NCBI GenBank assembly: GCA_964358645.1
Contig: CAYHPW010000043.1
Span: 1 to 22,160, forward strand
Reading direction: 5' to 3'
Origin: JBBTDV01 sp038042605
Lineage (GTDB): Bacteria; Bdellovibrionota; UBA1018
DNA length: 22,160 nucleotides
The notes below the pieces were generated by a model, which worked only from the letters and a program-made list of their open reading frames with translations, made no database searches and was not told the DNA's origin. Position numbers and translations under genes: made by a program. This document shows, piece after piece, positions 6,311 through 13,280 of this stretch. Position 1 is the first letter of the stretch. Each line of letters opens with the position of its first letter.

Positions 6311-6338
6311 AGCATATTCACAAATAACAAATCGTCAA
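6311..6338 (-). promoter_or_regulatory. Sigma70-type promoter for the DUF1844-htrA operon
   Basis: On the minus strand TTGACG (6338-6333) and TATGCT (6316-6311) are 16 bases apart, in the 86-base gap after the preceding gene and about 50 bases before the TTG start. No sigmaE-like pattern was recognised. Confidence 0.55.
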
Positions 6339-6349
6339 GGGCCTACGAC

Positions 6350-7132
6350 TCATGTATTTTGAGCAAATACAACAGGTCTCCTTAATAAGGAGAACGGCAA
6401 ATCAAACGGCCTTTCTACATACCCGGCATGAAATAATTTAAGAGAAGCGACCATTTGATTGATTTTACACTCCGCGATCAATGGGATTGGCGCATTAAAA
6501 CCAATAGGTCTAACGCAAGAACTCTGTTCATCGCTACCCAAAGAACAAATACCTAATTTATGAATTAATTCAATATAAGGAAGCACTGCCAAAAAAATTA
6601 TCGCTGAAATCGGCGTTAAACTTTTTTTCTTAATGCCTTTGACGATACGATTTTCTAACACAAAGTTGACCCACGGTGCTGAGAACACACCAAATATCAA
6701 CTCCAATAAAAAAGCGCATACCGTGCTAATTATAATGCTAGGTTGGTTCAAGCACTTAATGGCCGGACTTATAACAACAGCAAGCTCATCGGCCTCTAAA
6801 ACCTCTACAAGTTGCCTACTAATGTAAAGTCTTCCTGTGCTAAAAAGTGCACGTGTGACTAATAACTCAGGAAGACAACTATCATGAATAAAGATTCTCC
6901 CAATGTACAACTGCCCAATGGGGCCTCCAAGCGGCTTATATTGGCCTATTTTGCTGGCAATAAATCCTTCTGCTAATATTGATACCGTTAGTACAAAAAT
7001 TACGGCGGCTAAAATCCCGCTCAAAAAACCGATAGTGCCGACTGCCAAAAAACCGATATAACCGAACAAAAAAGAAAACAGCGCCATTAATGCACACAGG
7101 CTCAGAATGGCACTTTTTGAAACAAGATACAT
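6350..7132 (-). CDS. Membrane protein resembling an inactive M48 (HtpX-like) peptidase
   Basis: The 260-residue protein opens with two membrane segments (about 9-30 and 33-55) like HtpX. It continues with a cytoplasmic M48-like stretch: LYIGRIFIHDSCLPELLVTR, then ALFSTGRLYISRQLVEVLEADELAVV. In active M48 enzymes HExxH follows immediately; here that place reads PAIKC (residues 123-127), so both His ligands and the Glu are lost. Two more hydrophobic stretches (about 132-155 and 173-190) follow, as in HtpX. The resemblance is by pattern, not alignment, so family membership is moderate; catalytic inactivity is sure if the alignment holds. It is last in the GAF-PilT-like operon, 43 bases after the ATPase. 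The start lacks a clear ribosome site. Confidence 0.6.
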   Translation of the reverse strand: MYLVSKSAILSLCALMALFSFLFGYIGFLAVGTIGFLSGILAAVIFVLTVSILAEGFIASKIGQYKPLGGPIGQLYIGRIFIHDSCLPELLVTRALFSTGRLYISRQLVEVLEADELAVVISPAIKCLNQPSIIISTVCAFLLELIFGVFSAPWVNFVLENRIVKGIKKKSLTPISAIIFLAVLPYIELIHKLGICSLGSDEQSSCVRPIGFNAPIPLIAECKINQMVASLKLFHAGYVERPFDLPFSLLRRPVVFAQNT

Positions 7133-7175
7133 GCGTTGAATCGTAACTCTGATGTATATATTTTGGAATAAGTTA

Positions 7176-8390
7176 TTAACCAGCTTTTTTCTGATAACGC
7201 TGTATGAGCTCTATGGAGTTGTCATGGCTTAATTCTGAAAGAGCTAGCCGCAAATCATCCGGGTTACCAGAACACTTAAACGCCTCTTCCGTAGAAACAA
7301 GCCCACTTTTTACAAGTTTATAAAGAGCGTTGTTCATCGTTTGCATTTTATAATAATTATTCGAGTTAGATATCGCCTCAGGAATAGCATCAAGCTCATT
7401 TTTTAGGATATAGCTTTCAATTATAGGCGATCGCACCATGACTTCTGCCGCCAACACTCGGCCACTGCCATCTGATCGCATTACCAGCTGTTGAGCAATA
7501 ACTCCCACCAATGTGGATGCCAATTGAACTCTGACCTGATGCTTCCCCTCCGGTGGAAACACATCTAAAATCCTGCTGATCGTGCTCTTTGCATCATTTG
7601 TATGTAGCGTAGCTAAAACCAGATGCCCAGTCTCCGCGGCGGTCAGTGCTGTTTGAATCATATTACGGTCCAAAAGCTCACCGATCATTATGACATCGGG
7701 ATCTTGCCTTAACCCAGCCAAAAGTCCTTCATAAAGAGATGGTGTATCAACACCAACCTCTCTTTGAGTCACCGAGGCTTTTACATCCCTATGAATAAAC
7801 TCAATTGGATCCTCTATGGTTAGAATATGAACCTGTTGACTGTCATTAATGTAGTTAATCATGGCCGCTAGGGTTGTCGACTTTCCGCTACCTGTGGCAC
7901 CTGTGACCAAAATCAATCCGCGCGGGCGCTGACAGAGTTCTTTAATCACCTGAGGAACGCCAAGCTCCATCAATACTGGCACAGCTAACGGGATCATTCT
8001 TATAGCGGCAGCAACCGACCCCCTTTGAAAAAACACATTGCAACGAAACCGGCCCATATTTGCCAAACTGAAGGACATGTTGATTTGCCGATAGCGTTCA
8101 AAATCAGCAATCTGTTTAGAGGATAATATGCTGTAAACAACAGCCCGTACTTGGACTTCTGTAAATGCCGGGATCTTTAGCGGCACAAGTTTCCCATTGA
8201 TTCTATATAGAGGCGGCCGCTCTGCTTTTAGGTGCAAGTCAGACGCGCTGTATTTTATAAGGGCGCGGATCAAGTATTTCATATCGACATTGGCAGAAGA
8301 AACCCCGCTGTTTGATTTTATGGGTTGTGAGCCTTCTGTTTCTATGTCACCACCATGCTGGTGATTAGTGTTAACATTGTGTCCACTCAT
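7176..8390 (-). CDS. pilT: PilT-like type IV pilus/secretion ATPase
   Basis: PilT-family hexameric ATPases drive pilus retraction at the inner face of the inner membrane. Seen are: ASDLHL of the N-terminal domain (49-54), Walker A GATGSGKS (164-171), Asp box TIEDPIEF (191-198), Walker B region DPDVIMIGELLD (230-241) and His box TGHLVLATLHT (254-264). The usual GE(L/M)RD is GELLD here: Leu240 stands where Arg is conserved. A polar N-terminal extension of about 36 residues precedes the normal PilT start (MKYLIRALIKYSASDLHL). It follows the GAF gene by 8 bases. The family is sure; because no pilin genes lie nearby and the Arg is missing, it may be a PilU-like or divergent paralogue. Confidence 0.93.
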   Translation of the reverse strand: MSGHNVNTNHQHGGDIETEGSQPIKSNSGVSSANVDMKYLIRALIKYSASDLHLKAERPPLYRINGKLVPLKIPAFTEVQVRAVVYSILSSKQIADFERYRQINMSFSLANMGRFRCNVFFQRGSVAAAIRMIPLAVPVLMELGVPQVIKELCQRPRGLILVTGATGSGKSTTLAAMINYINDSQQVHILTIEDPIEFIHRDVKASVTQREVGVDTPSLYEGLLAGLRQDPDVIMIGELLDRNMIQTALTAAETGHLVLATLHTNDAKSTISRILDVFPPEGKHQVRVQLASTLVGVIAQQLVMRSDGSGRVLAAEVMVRSPIIESYILKNELDAIPEAISNSNNYYKMQTMNNALYKLVKSGLVSTEEAFKCSGNPDDLRLALSELSHDNSIELIQRYQKKAG

Positions 8391-8398
8391 TAAATTCT

Positions 8399-9103
8399 TT
8401 ATGCGGCGTCAGGAACAGCGCCTCCTCCTTTATCGTTGTGATGTTTAGCATGTGAAGTATTTTTCCAAGCTATCATCATTCTAATTTCAATAGCCTTAGC
8501 TAGCATTTCAGAAAGATAAGTTAAAAGCTCCATATCAGCAGCTGTATAGTTGTCTTCACCTATACGGTTTAGCAACTCAAGAACACCGAACAACCTCGCC
8601 CTAACGACTATTGGGATGGCAATTACATTTCTCGCCTTAAATCCAACTGCATCCTGAATTGCTTTAAGATAAATTCCACTTTCTCCAACGTTTGACACAA
8701 GCATCGGCTGCCGTGACTCAGCAACATGACCCACAACCCCTTGTCCCATAGGCACTCTGAATTGACTGAGACGATCTGATCCCTGCCCAACTGAGGCCCT
8801 AAAAAACAATGTATTATTTTTATGATCCAGCTCAAACAAAGTACCCGCCTCGCTTTGGATGACTCGCATCACCGATAAAAGTAATTCACGTGAAAAATCG
8901 TTAAATGAATAATCGCGTGTAAGGCTTTTTATTAATGCTTCAAGAACGGTCAGTCTGGCCATGAGAGATGCTAATGAATCTTCCGAAAATAAACCGTCAA
9001 CACCTCTTGCTGGAAATTCTGGCGCTGGTGGATTTTCTAATTCAGGATGTGGAATAATATAGTTCTTATCATCTGTCATAGACACACCCAGGAAATACAA
9101 CAC
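8399..9103 (-). CDS. GAF-domain protein
   Basis: A single GAF domain covers about residues 60-205 (LLLSVMRVIQSEAGTLFELD, VPMGQGVVGHVAESRQPMLV, IAIPIVVRARLFGVLELLN), a small-molecule-binding sensor fold. No output domain such as a kinase or GGDEF follows, so it probably signals by protein contact; the ligand is unknown. A coiled-coil-prone stretch precedes GAF. The GTG at 9103 is chosen because AAGGA lies 6 bases before it; an ATG at 9079 (MTDDKN) is the alternative. It leads an operon with the PilT-like ATPase (8-base gap), so it may control that motor. Confidence 0.88.
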   Translation of the reverse strand: MLYFLGVSMTDDKNYIIPHPELENPPAPEFPARGVDGLFSEDSLASLMARLTVLEALIKSLTRDYSFNDFSRELLLSVMRVIQSEAGTLFELDHKNNTLFFRASVGQGSDRLSQFRVPMGQGVVGHVAESRQPMLVSNVGESGIYLKAIQDAVGFKARNVIAIPIVVRARLFGVLELLNRIGEDNYTAADMELLTYLSEMLAKAIEIRMMIAWKNTSHAKHHNDKGGGAVPDAA

Positions 9104-9181
9104 CTGAGTTCCTTGTTAATCCATCGGTTACATGAGATAGTTTCTTTATTATTGGGTGATAAACCTTGGCGCTATTTTGTG

Positions 9182-9595
9182 ATGCGAATCATATTACTCA
9201 CCTTTCTTTGTAGTGTTATTGTCTTTTGTGGCCAGATCACTCTAGGCCCGCCAGTCGCATTTAATGACCCAGAACCGCAAGGAACAATCATAGCTCAAGG
9301 TAGTTTTGTGGGCCTCAATGGCCGCACAGTATCAGGCACATCTACCATTTATTTAACTGATATAGATGTTTATACAATCAGGCTTGCTGGTTTTTCCATA
9401 CCTGCAGAAAGCGGCATACAGATGATTGCTGTTGTAAATGACTCATCGCTTACGCCGGTGACGTTATCAACGAGTGGTGGTAATAAGAATTATTCTATTA
9501 CACTATCTGGTTCGGTCACTTGGAAACAAATAAGAATTCACTCTGCCCCAAATAATCTGGATTACGGGCAGGCTTTATTAACAAAGGCACCTTAA
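9182..9595 (+). CDS. Exported DM13-like domain protein (possible lipoprotein)
   Basis: The frame is open from 9047, but the ATG at 9182 gives a proper secretion signal (MRIILLTFLCSVIVFCGQ), with a possible lipidation Cys after VIVF. The remaining 120 residues follow the DM13 pattern: AQGSFVGLNGRTVSGTSTIYL, YTIRLAGFSI, then GNKNYSITLSG and TWKQIRIHS...YGQALL. DM13 is a small beta domain suspected of redox or metal roles. The conserved Cys of many DM13 domains (in the VxIWC strand) is absent here. No clear ribosome site is visible. It is divergent from the GAF gene, which starts 78 bases away. Confidence 0.6.
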   Translation: MRIILLTFLCSVIVFCGQITLGPPVAFNDPEPQGTIIAQGSFVGLNGRTVSGTSTIYLTDIDVYTIRLAGFSIPAESGIQMIAVVNDSSLTPVTLSTSGGNKNYSITLSGSVTWKQIRIHSAPNNLDYGQALLTKAP

Positions 9596-9616
9596 AAATA
9601 TCTTTTTATTGGCCCG

Positions 9617-10084
9617 TCAAGGAAGTGACATCTCATTTCGGTACTCTATTAGCTCTTTAATATTCCGAACATCCTTAATCATCCACTTTCCTTGTTCCAT
9701 TGTCATATTACATAACTTTTTCGCTGTAACTATCGCATCATGGCCTTTACCTTGGTCAAAATATGACAACTCGTATGTTATGCTTACTTCATTTGTCGAT
9801 GCGGGTTTCACTTCACTCCAAATCAGTTTAACGAATTGGCGTTTTGAATCCATGAACGCCTGCCTGAACTGCTCATCACTCCAAGCTAACAACCGTCTTT
9901 TGGCATCACCGGTAAGATATTCTAAAAGTTGATTCCTGTCTGATGCGCTCCGGATAGCAAAACTTTTCGATATGTATTCGTTCAATCTATGCTTTGGACC
10001 ATCAACTAAAGCGCCTGGCTTATTATTGCATGCCGCTAAAAAACAAATATTAATAATTAAAAAAATAATCCTATTAATCAACAT
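9617..10084 (-). CDS. Small lipoprotein of unknown function
   Basis: The product (155 residues from ATG 10084) starts MLINRIIFLIINICFLAACNN, with lipobox FLAAC, so it is an envelope lipoprotein. The rest is mixed alpha/beta with SASDRNQLLEYLTGDAKRRL and WMIKDVRNIKELIEYR; the layout recalls the NTF2-like/DUF4878 type of small lipoproteins, a weak guess. A GTG at 10093 would extend it by three residues; GAGGTG just before favours the ATG. The start overlaps the stop of the PilZ gene by 11 bases, so the two are translationally coupled. Confidence 0.7.
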   Translation of the reverse strand: MLINRIIFLIINICFLAACNNKPGALVDGPKHRLNEYISKSFAIRSASDRNQLLEYLTGDAKRRLLAWSDEQFRQAFMDSKRQFVKLIWSEVKPASTNEVSITYELSYFDQGKGHDAIVTAKKLCNMTMEQGKWMIKDVRNIKELIEYRNEMSLP

Positions 10085-10817
10085 AGCCCCCACCTCGTAG
10101 CACTTCTAAAAAATCCATGACTTCTTTTTTCTTGTCAGGTGACATCTCTTTGAACCGCAAACCCACTCCGGAACTATTATCTAATATTGTTATCACTTCA
10201 GCATTACAATTAACTTGTCGGTCCATAAAATAAAATATTAGACCAACCTCCCGCTTGGATGCCTGGTTGTTTCCGATAAACGAATTGATGATATCAGATG
10301 GAATACAAGAATGATGTTTGAATATAAATGCCCCATGATCATCAAATCTGGCGACCTTGCATACCTGCTTTAATAACCCAAGTCTAAATTCACAGGTAAG
10401 ATACGGTATCCCGCTTGGGGCTCCCTGATACCACGCCATCCGCGGATCTATAAACGAGCTCCCGATTTCACGACGAAGCAGGATCCAAATGATTAATAGC
10501 GCAATAAATAAAAAAATTGAGAATAGCCCAAGAGAGTAACTTTTGACAGTTATGGCATGAAATACAGTAGCAACCAGCCATGCGCTCCCTAGGAAAAAAG
10601 AGAAAGAAACCACCATCTTTTTTGCTTTTAAAGTGAGAAAAGCAAGCATCACACAAATTAAAAATACAATGAATCCTGATATTGATATATTTGCTAACAT
10701 CGGGTTTAACATGGCGGTTTTTTCTGAAATAACTACTTCGACAATACGAAGAGGAATGCACAAGAAAAAACATCCCGCGACAAACCGCAGATTCGGTGGT
10801 GTCGAGATTACTTTCAT
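10074..10817 (-). CDS. Membrane-anchored PilZ-domain protein
   Basis: Four hydrophobic segments (about 13-31, 43-64, 68-90 and 94-113) form an N-terminal membrane domain. A cytoplasmic C-terminal domain (about 140-240) has PilZ shape: FRLGLLKQVCKVARFDDHGAFI, EVGLIFYF, and VGLRFKEMSPDKKKEVMDFL. PilZ domains bind cyclic di-GMP through RxxxR and (D/N)xSxxG; here the second motif reads DDHGAF and a clean RxxxR is not seen, so binding is doubtful. The 247-residue protein starts at an ATG with TAATAATAA just before it and no good ribosome site. It precedes the small lipoprotein in the same transcript. Confidence 0.75.
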   Translation of the reverse strand: MKVISTPPNLRFVAGCFFLCIPLRIVEVVISEKTAMLNPMLANISISGFIVFLICVMLAFLTLKAKKMVVSFSFFLGSAWLVATVFHAITVKSYSLGLFSIFLFIALLIIWILLRREIGSSFIDPRMAWYQGAPSGIPYLTCEFRLGLLKQVCKVARFDDHGAFIFKHHSCIPSDIINSFIGNNQASKREVGLIFYFMDRQVNCNAEVITILDNSSGVGLRFKEMSPDKKKEVMDFLEVLRGGGYVD

Positions 10818-10848
10818 TTATTATTACGTTCTCATGCTCACCAAGCCC

Positions 10849-10878
10849 TTGTCAACGAAGGCTACAAAGTCGTATCCT
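10849..10878 (+). promoter_or_regulatory. Possible promoter giving a leaderless ferredoxin transcript
   Basis: TTGTCA (10849-10854) and TATCCT (10873-10878) are 18 bases apart. A start 6-8 bases after the -10 box would fall on or beside the ATG at 10886, and no Shine-Dalgarno is visible. The spacing and -10 match are only fair. Confidence 0.35.
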
Positions 10879-10885
10879 GTGAATA

Positions 10886-11116
10886 ATGCCATACTACATA
10901 AACAGTTTTTGCAATAAATGTGGGGCCTGTATTCTTGAGTGTCCTACCGGATCTATTATAGAGGGGAAACAACAATACTATATTGATGCCGATACCTGCG
11001 CAGACCATGCTTTATGTACTAATGTGTGTTCTGTAAATGCAATTTCAAAAATAGCAGAAAAACAAGATCAGGGCGGCACAAAAAATCCCCAGAAAGAAGA
11101 CGAAGAAGAGGAATAA
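10886..11116 (+). CDS. 2[4Fe-4S]-type ferredoxin with one Cys ligand replaced by His
   Basis: A 76-residue electron carrier. The first motif is complete: Cys9, Cys12, Cys15, Cys19 (CNKCGACILECP). The second reads C38-ADH-AL-C44-TNV-C48, so His41 stands where the second Cys is expected. The second cluster could be His-ligated, a [3Fe-4S] cluster, or absent. The C-terminus is an acidic tail (NPQKEDEEEE). The start MPYYINSFCNKCGAC is typical of YfhL-like ferredoxins. The anmK start lies 2 bases after its stop, and GAGGAA in the last ferredoxin codons serves as the anmK ribosome site, so the pair is co-transcribed. Confidence 0.9.
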   Translation: MPYYINSFCNKCGACILECPTGSIIEGKQQYYIDADTCADHALCTNVCSVNAISKIAEKQDQGGTKNPQKEDEEEE

Positions 11117-11118
11117 TA

Positions 11119-12315
11119 TTGAAGCCAACCATCCGGATATTAGGCCTCATGAGCGGCACATCTTGTGATGGTCTTGATGCTTCTTGCCTAGTCTTCTCTC
11201 AACAAGAATGGCATGTACTATGGTCCCACTCCATACATTATCCAAAACATCTCCGCCAGACCGTCGTAAAAATTCAACAGCCAAAATATAGAATTCAATT
11301 ATCAGAACTGCTTGAACTGAACCGGGACCTCGGCCTGTGGTATGGTTCTGCAATCAATCGGATGCTAAGCATAAAACGCCCCTCTCCCGAAGTAATCGCA
11401 AACCATGGTCAAACGATAGCTCATTTCCCCGATAGTGGCATTACAATGCAAATCGGTAGCCCAGCCATAATTTCGGCAACAACAGGTTTAACAGTTTTGT
11501 CAAATTTCAGAGATGGAGATATGTCCGCCGGAGGACAAGGCGCCCCACTAGTACCTCAGTTTCATAAACTGATAGCTGATAAATATCTAGCCACTAGTAA
11601 ATACAATGGCATTGCTTTTCATAACATCGGAGGGATTAGCAACATCACATATATCGGCCCTGACAAAAATATCCTGGCATTCGATACCGGGCCTGGAAAC
11701 ATCTGGATAGATGCAGCCTCTTATATGGCCTCAAACGGTAAAAAACAAATGGACGCTGACGGCAAAATGTCAAAACTCGGCCATATTGACACAAATGCTG
11801 TAAGGAAAATACTAACACACAAATTTTTTTCAAAAAAAATCCCAAAATCAACCGGCAGAGATGATTTCCCATTTGAATTATTGATTTCAAAAACGAAAGA
11901 AAGAGGCCACTCACTTGTTGCCACGGCAACTGCCGTGACCGTGCAATCAATAGCCGTCGCATATGAACGCTATCTTTTTGAAAAGAATCTCCCCGTGGAA
12001 ATAATAGTCTTATGCGGTGGGGGTTCAAAAAACACAACCTTAGTAAATTGGTTGCAGGAGAGGATTCGCGGTCCAAAAATAGTGCTTGCCCGGGATATTG
12101 GGCTTGATGAGCAATTTATTGAATCACAAGCCTTCGCTGTATTAGGTTTTTTATCTTTAATCGGACATCCCCTGGGAGGGAGCTGGACAGGTGCCAGAAC
12201 ATTTGGTCCGCCTGCTTATATTACGCCTGGGAAAAACTGGGCAGAGGTTGTTAAAAAGTTAAAGATTTTTACTGACCTTTCAGAAACATACCACGAAAAG
12301 ATATGGTATCAATGA
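11119..12315 (+). CDS. anmK: Anhydro-N-acetylmuramic acid kinase
   Basis: AnmK opens and phosphorylates 1,6-anhydro-MurNAc from cell-wall turnover to MurNAc-6-phosphate in the cytoplasm. Motifs: RILGLMSGTSCDGLDA at the start (ATP/substrate loop), ANHGQTIAHFP, GGQGAPLVPQFHK, NIGGISNITYI, AFDTGPGNIWIDA and LCGGGSKNTTLVNWL. The frame opens at 11026 inside the ferredoxin gene, but the TTG at 11119 with AGAGGAA 5-7 bases upstream fits; the next Met would cut the core motif. This gives 398 residues, slightly longer than E. coli AnmK (369), through a C-terminal PPAYITPGKNW extension. Its last 47 bases overlap the convergent MurU-type gene, another recycling enzyme. Confidence 0.93.
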   Translation: MKPTIRILGLMSGTSCDGLDASCLVFSQQEWHVLWSHSIHYPKHLRQTVVKIQQPKYRIQLSELLELNRDLGLWYGSAINRMLSIKRPSPEVIANHGQTIAHFPDSGITMQIGSPAIISATTGLTVLSNFRDGDMSAGGQGAPLVPQFHKLIADKYLATSKYNGIAFHNIGGISNITYIGPDKNILAFDTGPGNIWIDAASYMASNGKKQMDADGKMSKLGHIDTNAVRKILTHKFFSKKIPKSTGRDDFPFELLISKTKERGHSLVATATAVTVQSIAVAYERYLFEKNLPVEIIVLCGGGSKNTTLVNWLQERIRGPKIVLARDIGLDEQFIESQAFAVLGFLSLIGHPLGGSWTGARTFGPPAYITPGKNWAEVVKKLKIFTDLSETYHEKIWYQ

Positions 12316-13252
12316 GCGGCTCATATGGCCCGGCCCCGTACAAGACCGCATTAGGGCCGAATTGTTTCGGCGGCAAAGCCAGCTCATCATCATGCCCGCT
12401 CCAATAACAAGGGCCACGCCAATGCGCGATGTCCACTTCTCCATAAGTACTGTTTTTGGGAGTATTGTTTTTAGAAACCCAAATTTTTTCACTCACCTTC
12501 CTGTTTACACTTGATATCCTATCACTCCATCGTATCGGAACAGAGTTGGTCTCAAGTTTTTCAATCAATTCCAGGTGAGTGGTTAACCAAGTCGAGGGCG
12601 AACCAATATCGAACCAAAGACTGTTAGACAAAAAACATCCAACCTTTCTTGCTTCAATGGCCGGAGCTAAAACCGCAGATACAAATTCCAAGGGGCCTTC
12701 CGTCAAAGATGAAACCGCTTGAGGCTCAATAACAGCTATACCAGCAAAAAACGGCTTCCCTGCCTCTAATCTCCCGAGACCCGTTACCAACTCCATTTTT
12801 GTATCAACCATAATCTCACGATACTTTCCGCTGTTGCATACCCCCTCCAGCACGGCCAATGTCACAATAACTCCATATCGATTTCTAAGTTGCAGATGTT
12901 TTTCAAAAAGAGCCGAAAGGTCGATGTTACAAATAGTGTCAGCATTCAGCAAAAAAAAGGGTCCACATCCTAGTTTAGGTAAAGCCCGTTTAATTCCGCC
13001 TGCGCTGCCCATGATGGCGCCAGACTCATCACTGATATCCAAGGCCATGTGTTTCATATCAAGTGCTAATAATTTTTTCCTCGCCAATTCAGGATGATGG
13101 TGAATATTAGCCACTATAGCCCTAACCCCCGCTTCCGCTAGCGCATCTATCGCAAACTGTGCAACGCTGATTCCCATTACAGGTAGTAATGCTTTTGGTT
13201 CATAGTCAGTAAATGGTTTTAAACGTGTACCAAGCCCCGCTGCCATCAACAT
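12269..13252 (-). CDS. murU: MurU-type sugar-phosphate nucleotidyltransferase with C-terminal extension
   Basis: MurU makes UDP-MurNAc from MurNAc-1-phosphate and UTP, bypassing de novo synthesis. The N-terminal Rossmann-like domain has GLGTRLKPFTDYEPKALLPV, the metal-site region LNADTICNIDL, GSAGGIKRAL and FDIGSPSTWLTTH. It lies just after the AmgK-type kinase (28-base gap), the classic amgK-murU order. The protein has 327 residues, about 100 more than Pseudomonas MurU (about 220); the extra C-terminal part (from about residue 240) is unassigned. The ATG at 13252 starts in the middle of the usual first strand (normally K-A-M-x-L-A-A-G) and has no ribosome site, so an upstream non-ATG start is possible. 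A mannose- or glucose-1-phosphate transferase is the alternative. Confidence 0.78.
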   Translation of the reverse strand: MLMAAGLGTRLKPFTDYEPKALLPVMGISVAQFAIDALAEAGVRAIVANIHHHPELARKKLLALDMKHMALDISDESGAIMGSAGGIKRALPKLGCGPFFLLNADTICNIDLSALFEKHLQLRNRYGVIVTLAVLEGVCNSGKYREIMVDTKMELVTGLGRLEAGKPFFAGIAVIEPQAVSSLTEGPLEFVSAVLAPAIEARKVGCFLSNSLWFDIGSPSTWLTTHLELIEKLETNSVPIRWSDRISSVNRKVSEKIWVSKNNTPKNSTYGEVDIAHWRGPCYWSGHDDELALPPKQFGPNAVLYGAGPYEPLIDTISFRGMFLKGQ

Positions 13253-13280
13253 AGCGTGTGTAACTATGGTATTGTTTTTA

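Noticed and set aside
9047..9181. Longer start for the DM13-like protein
   Set aside because: The extra 45 codons lie over the 5' end and start of the GAF gene on the other strand and would bury the signal peptide.
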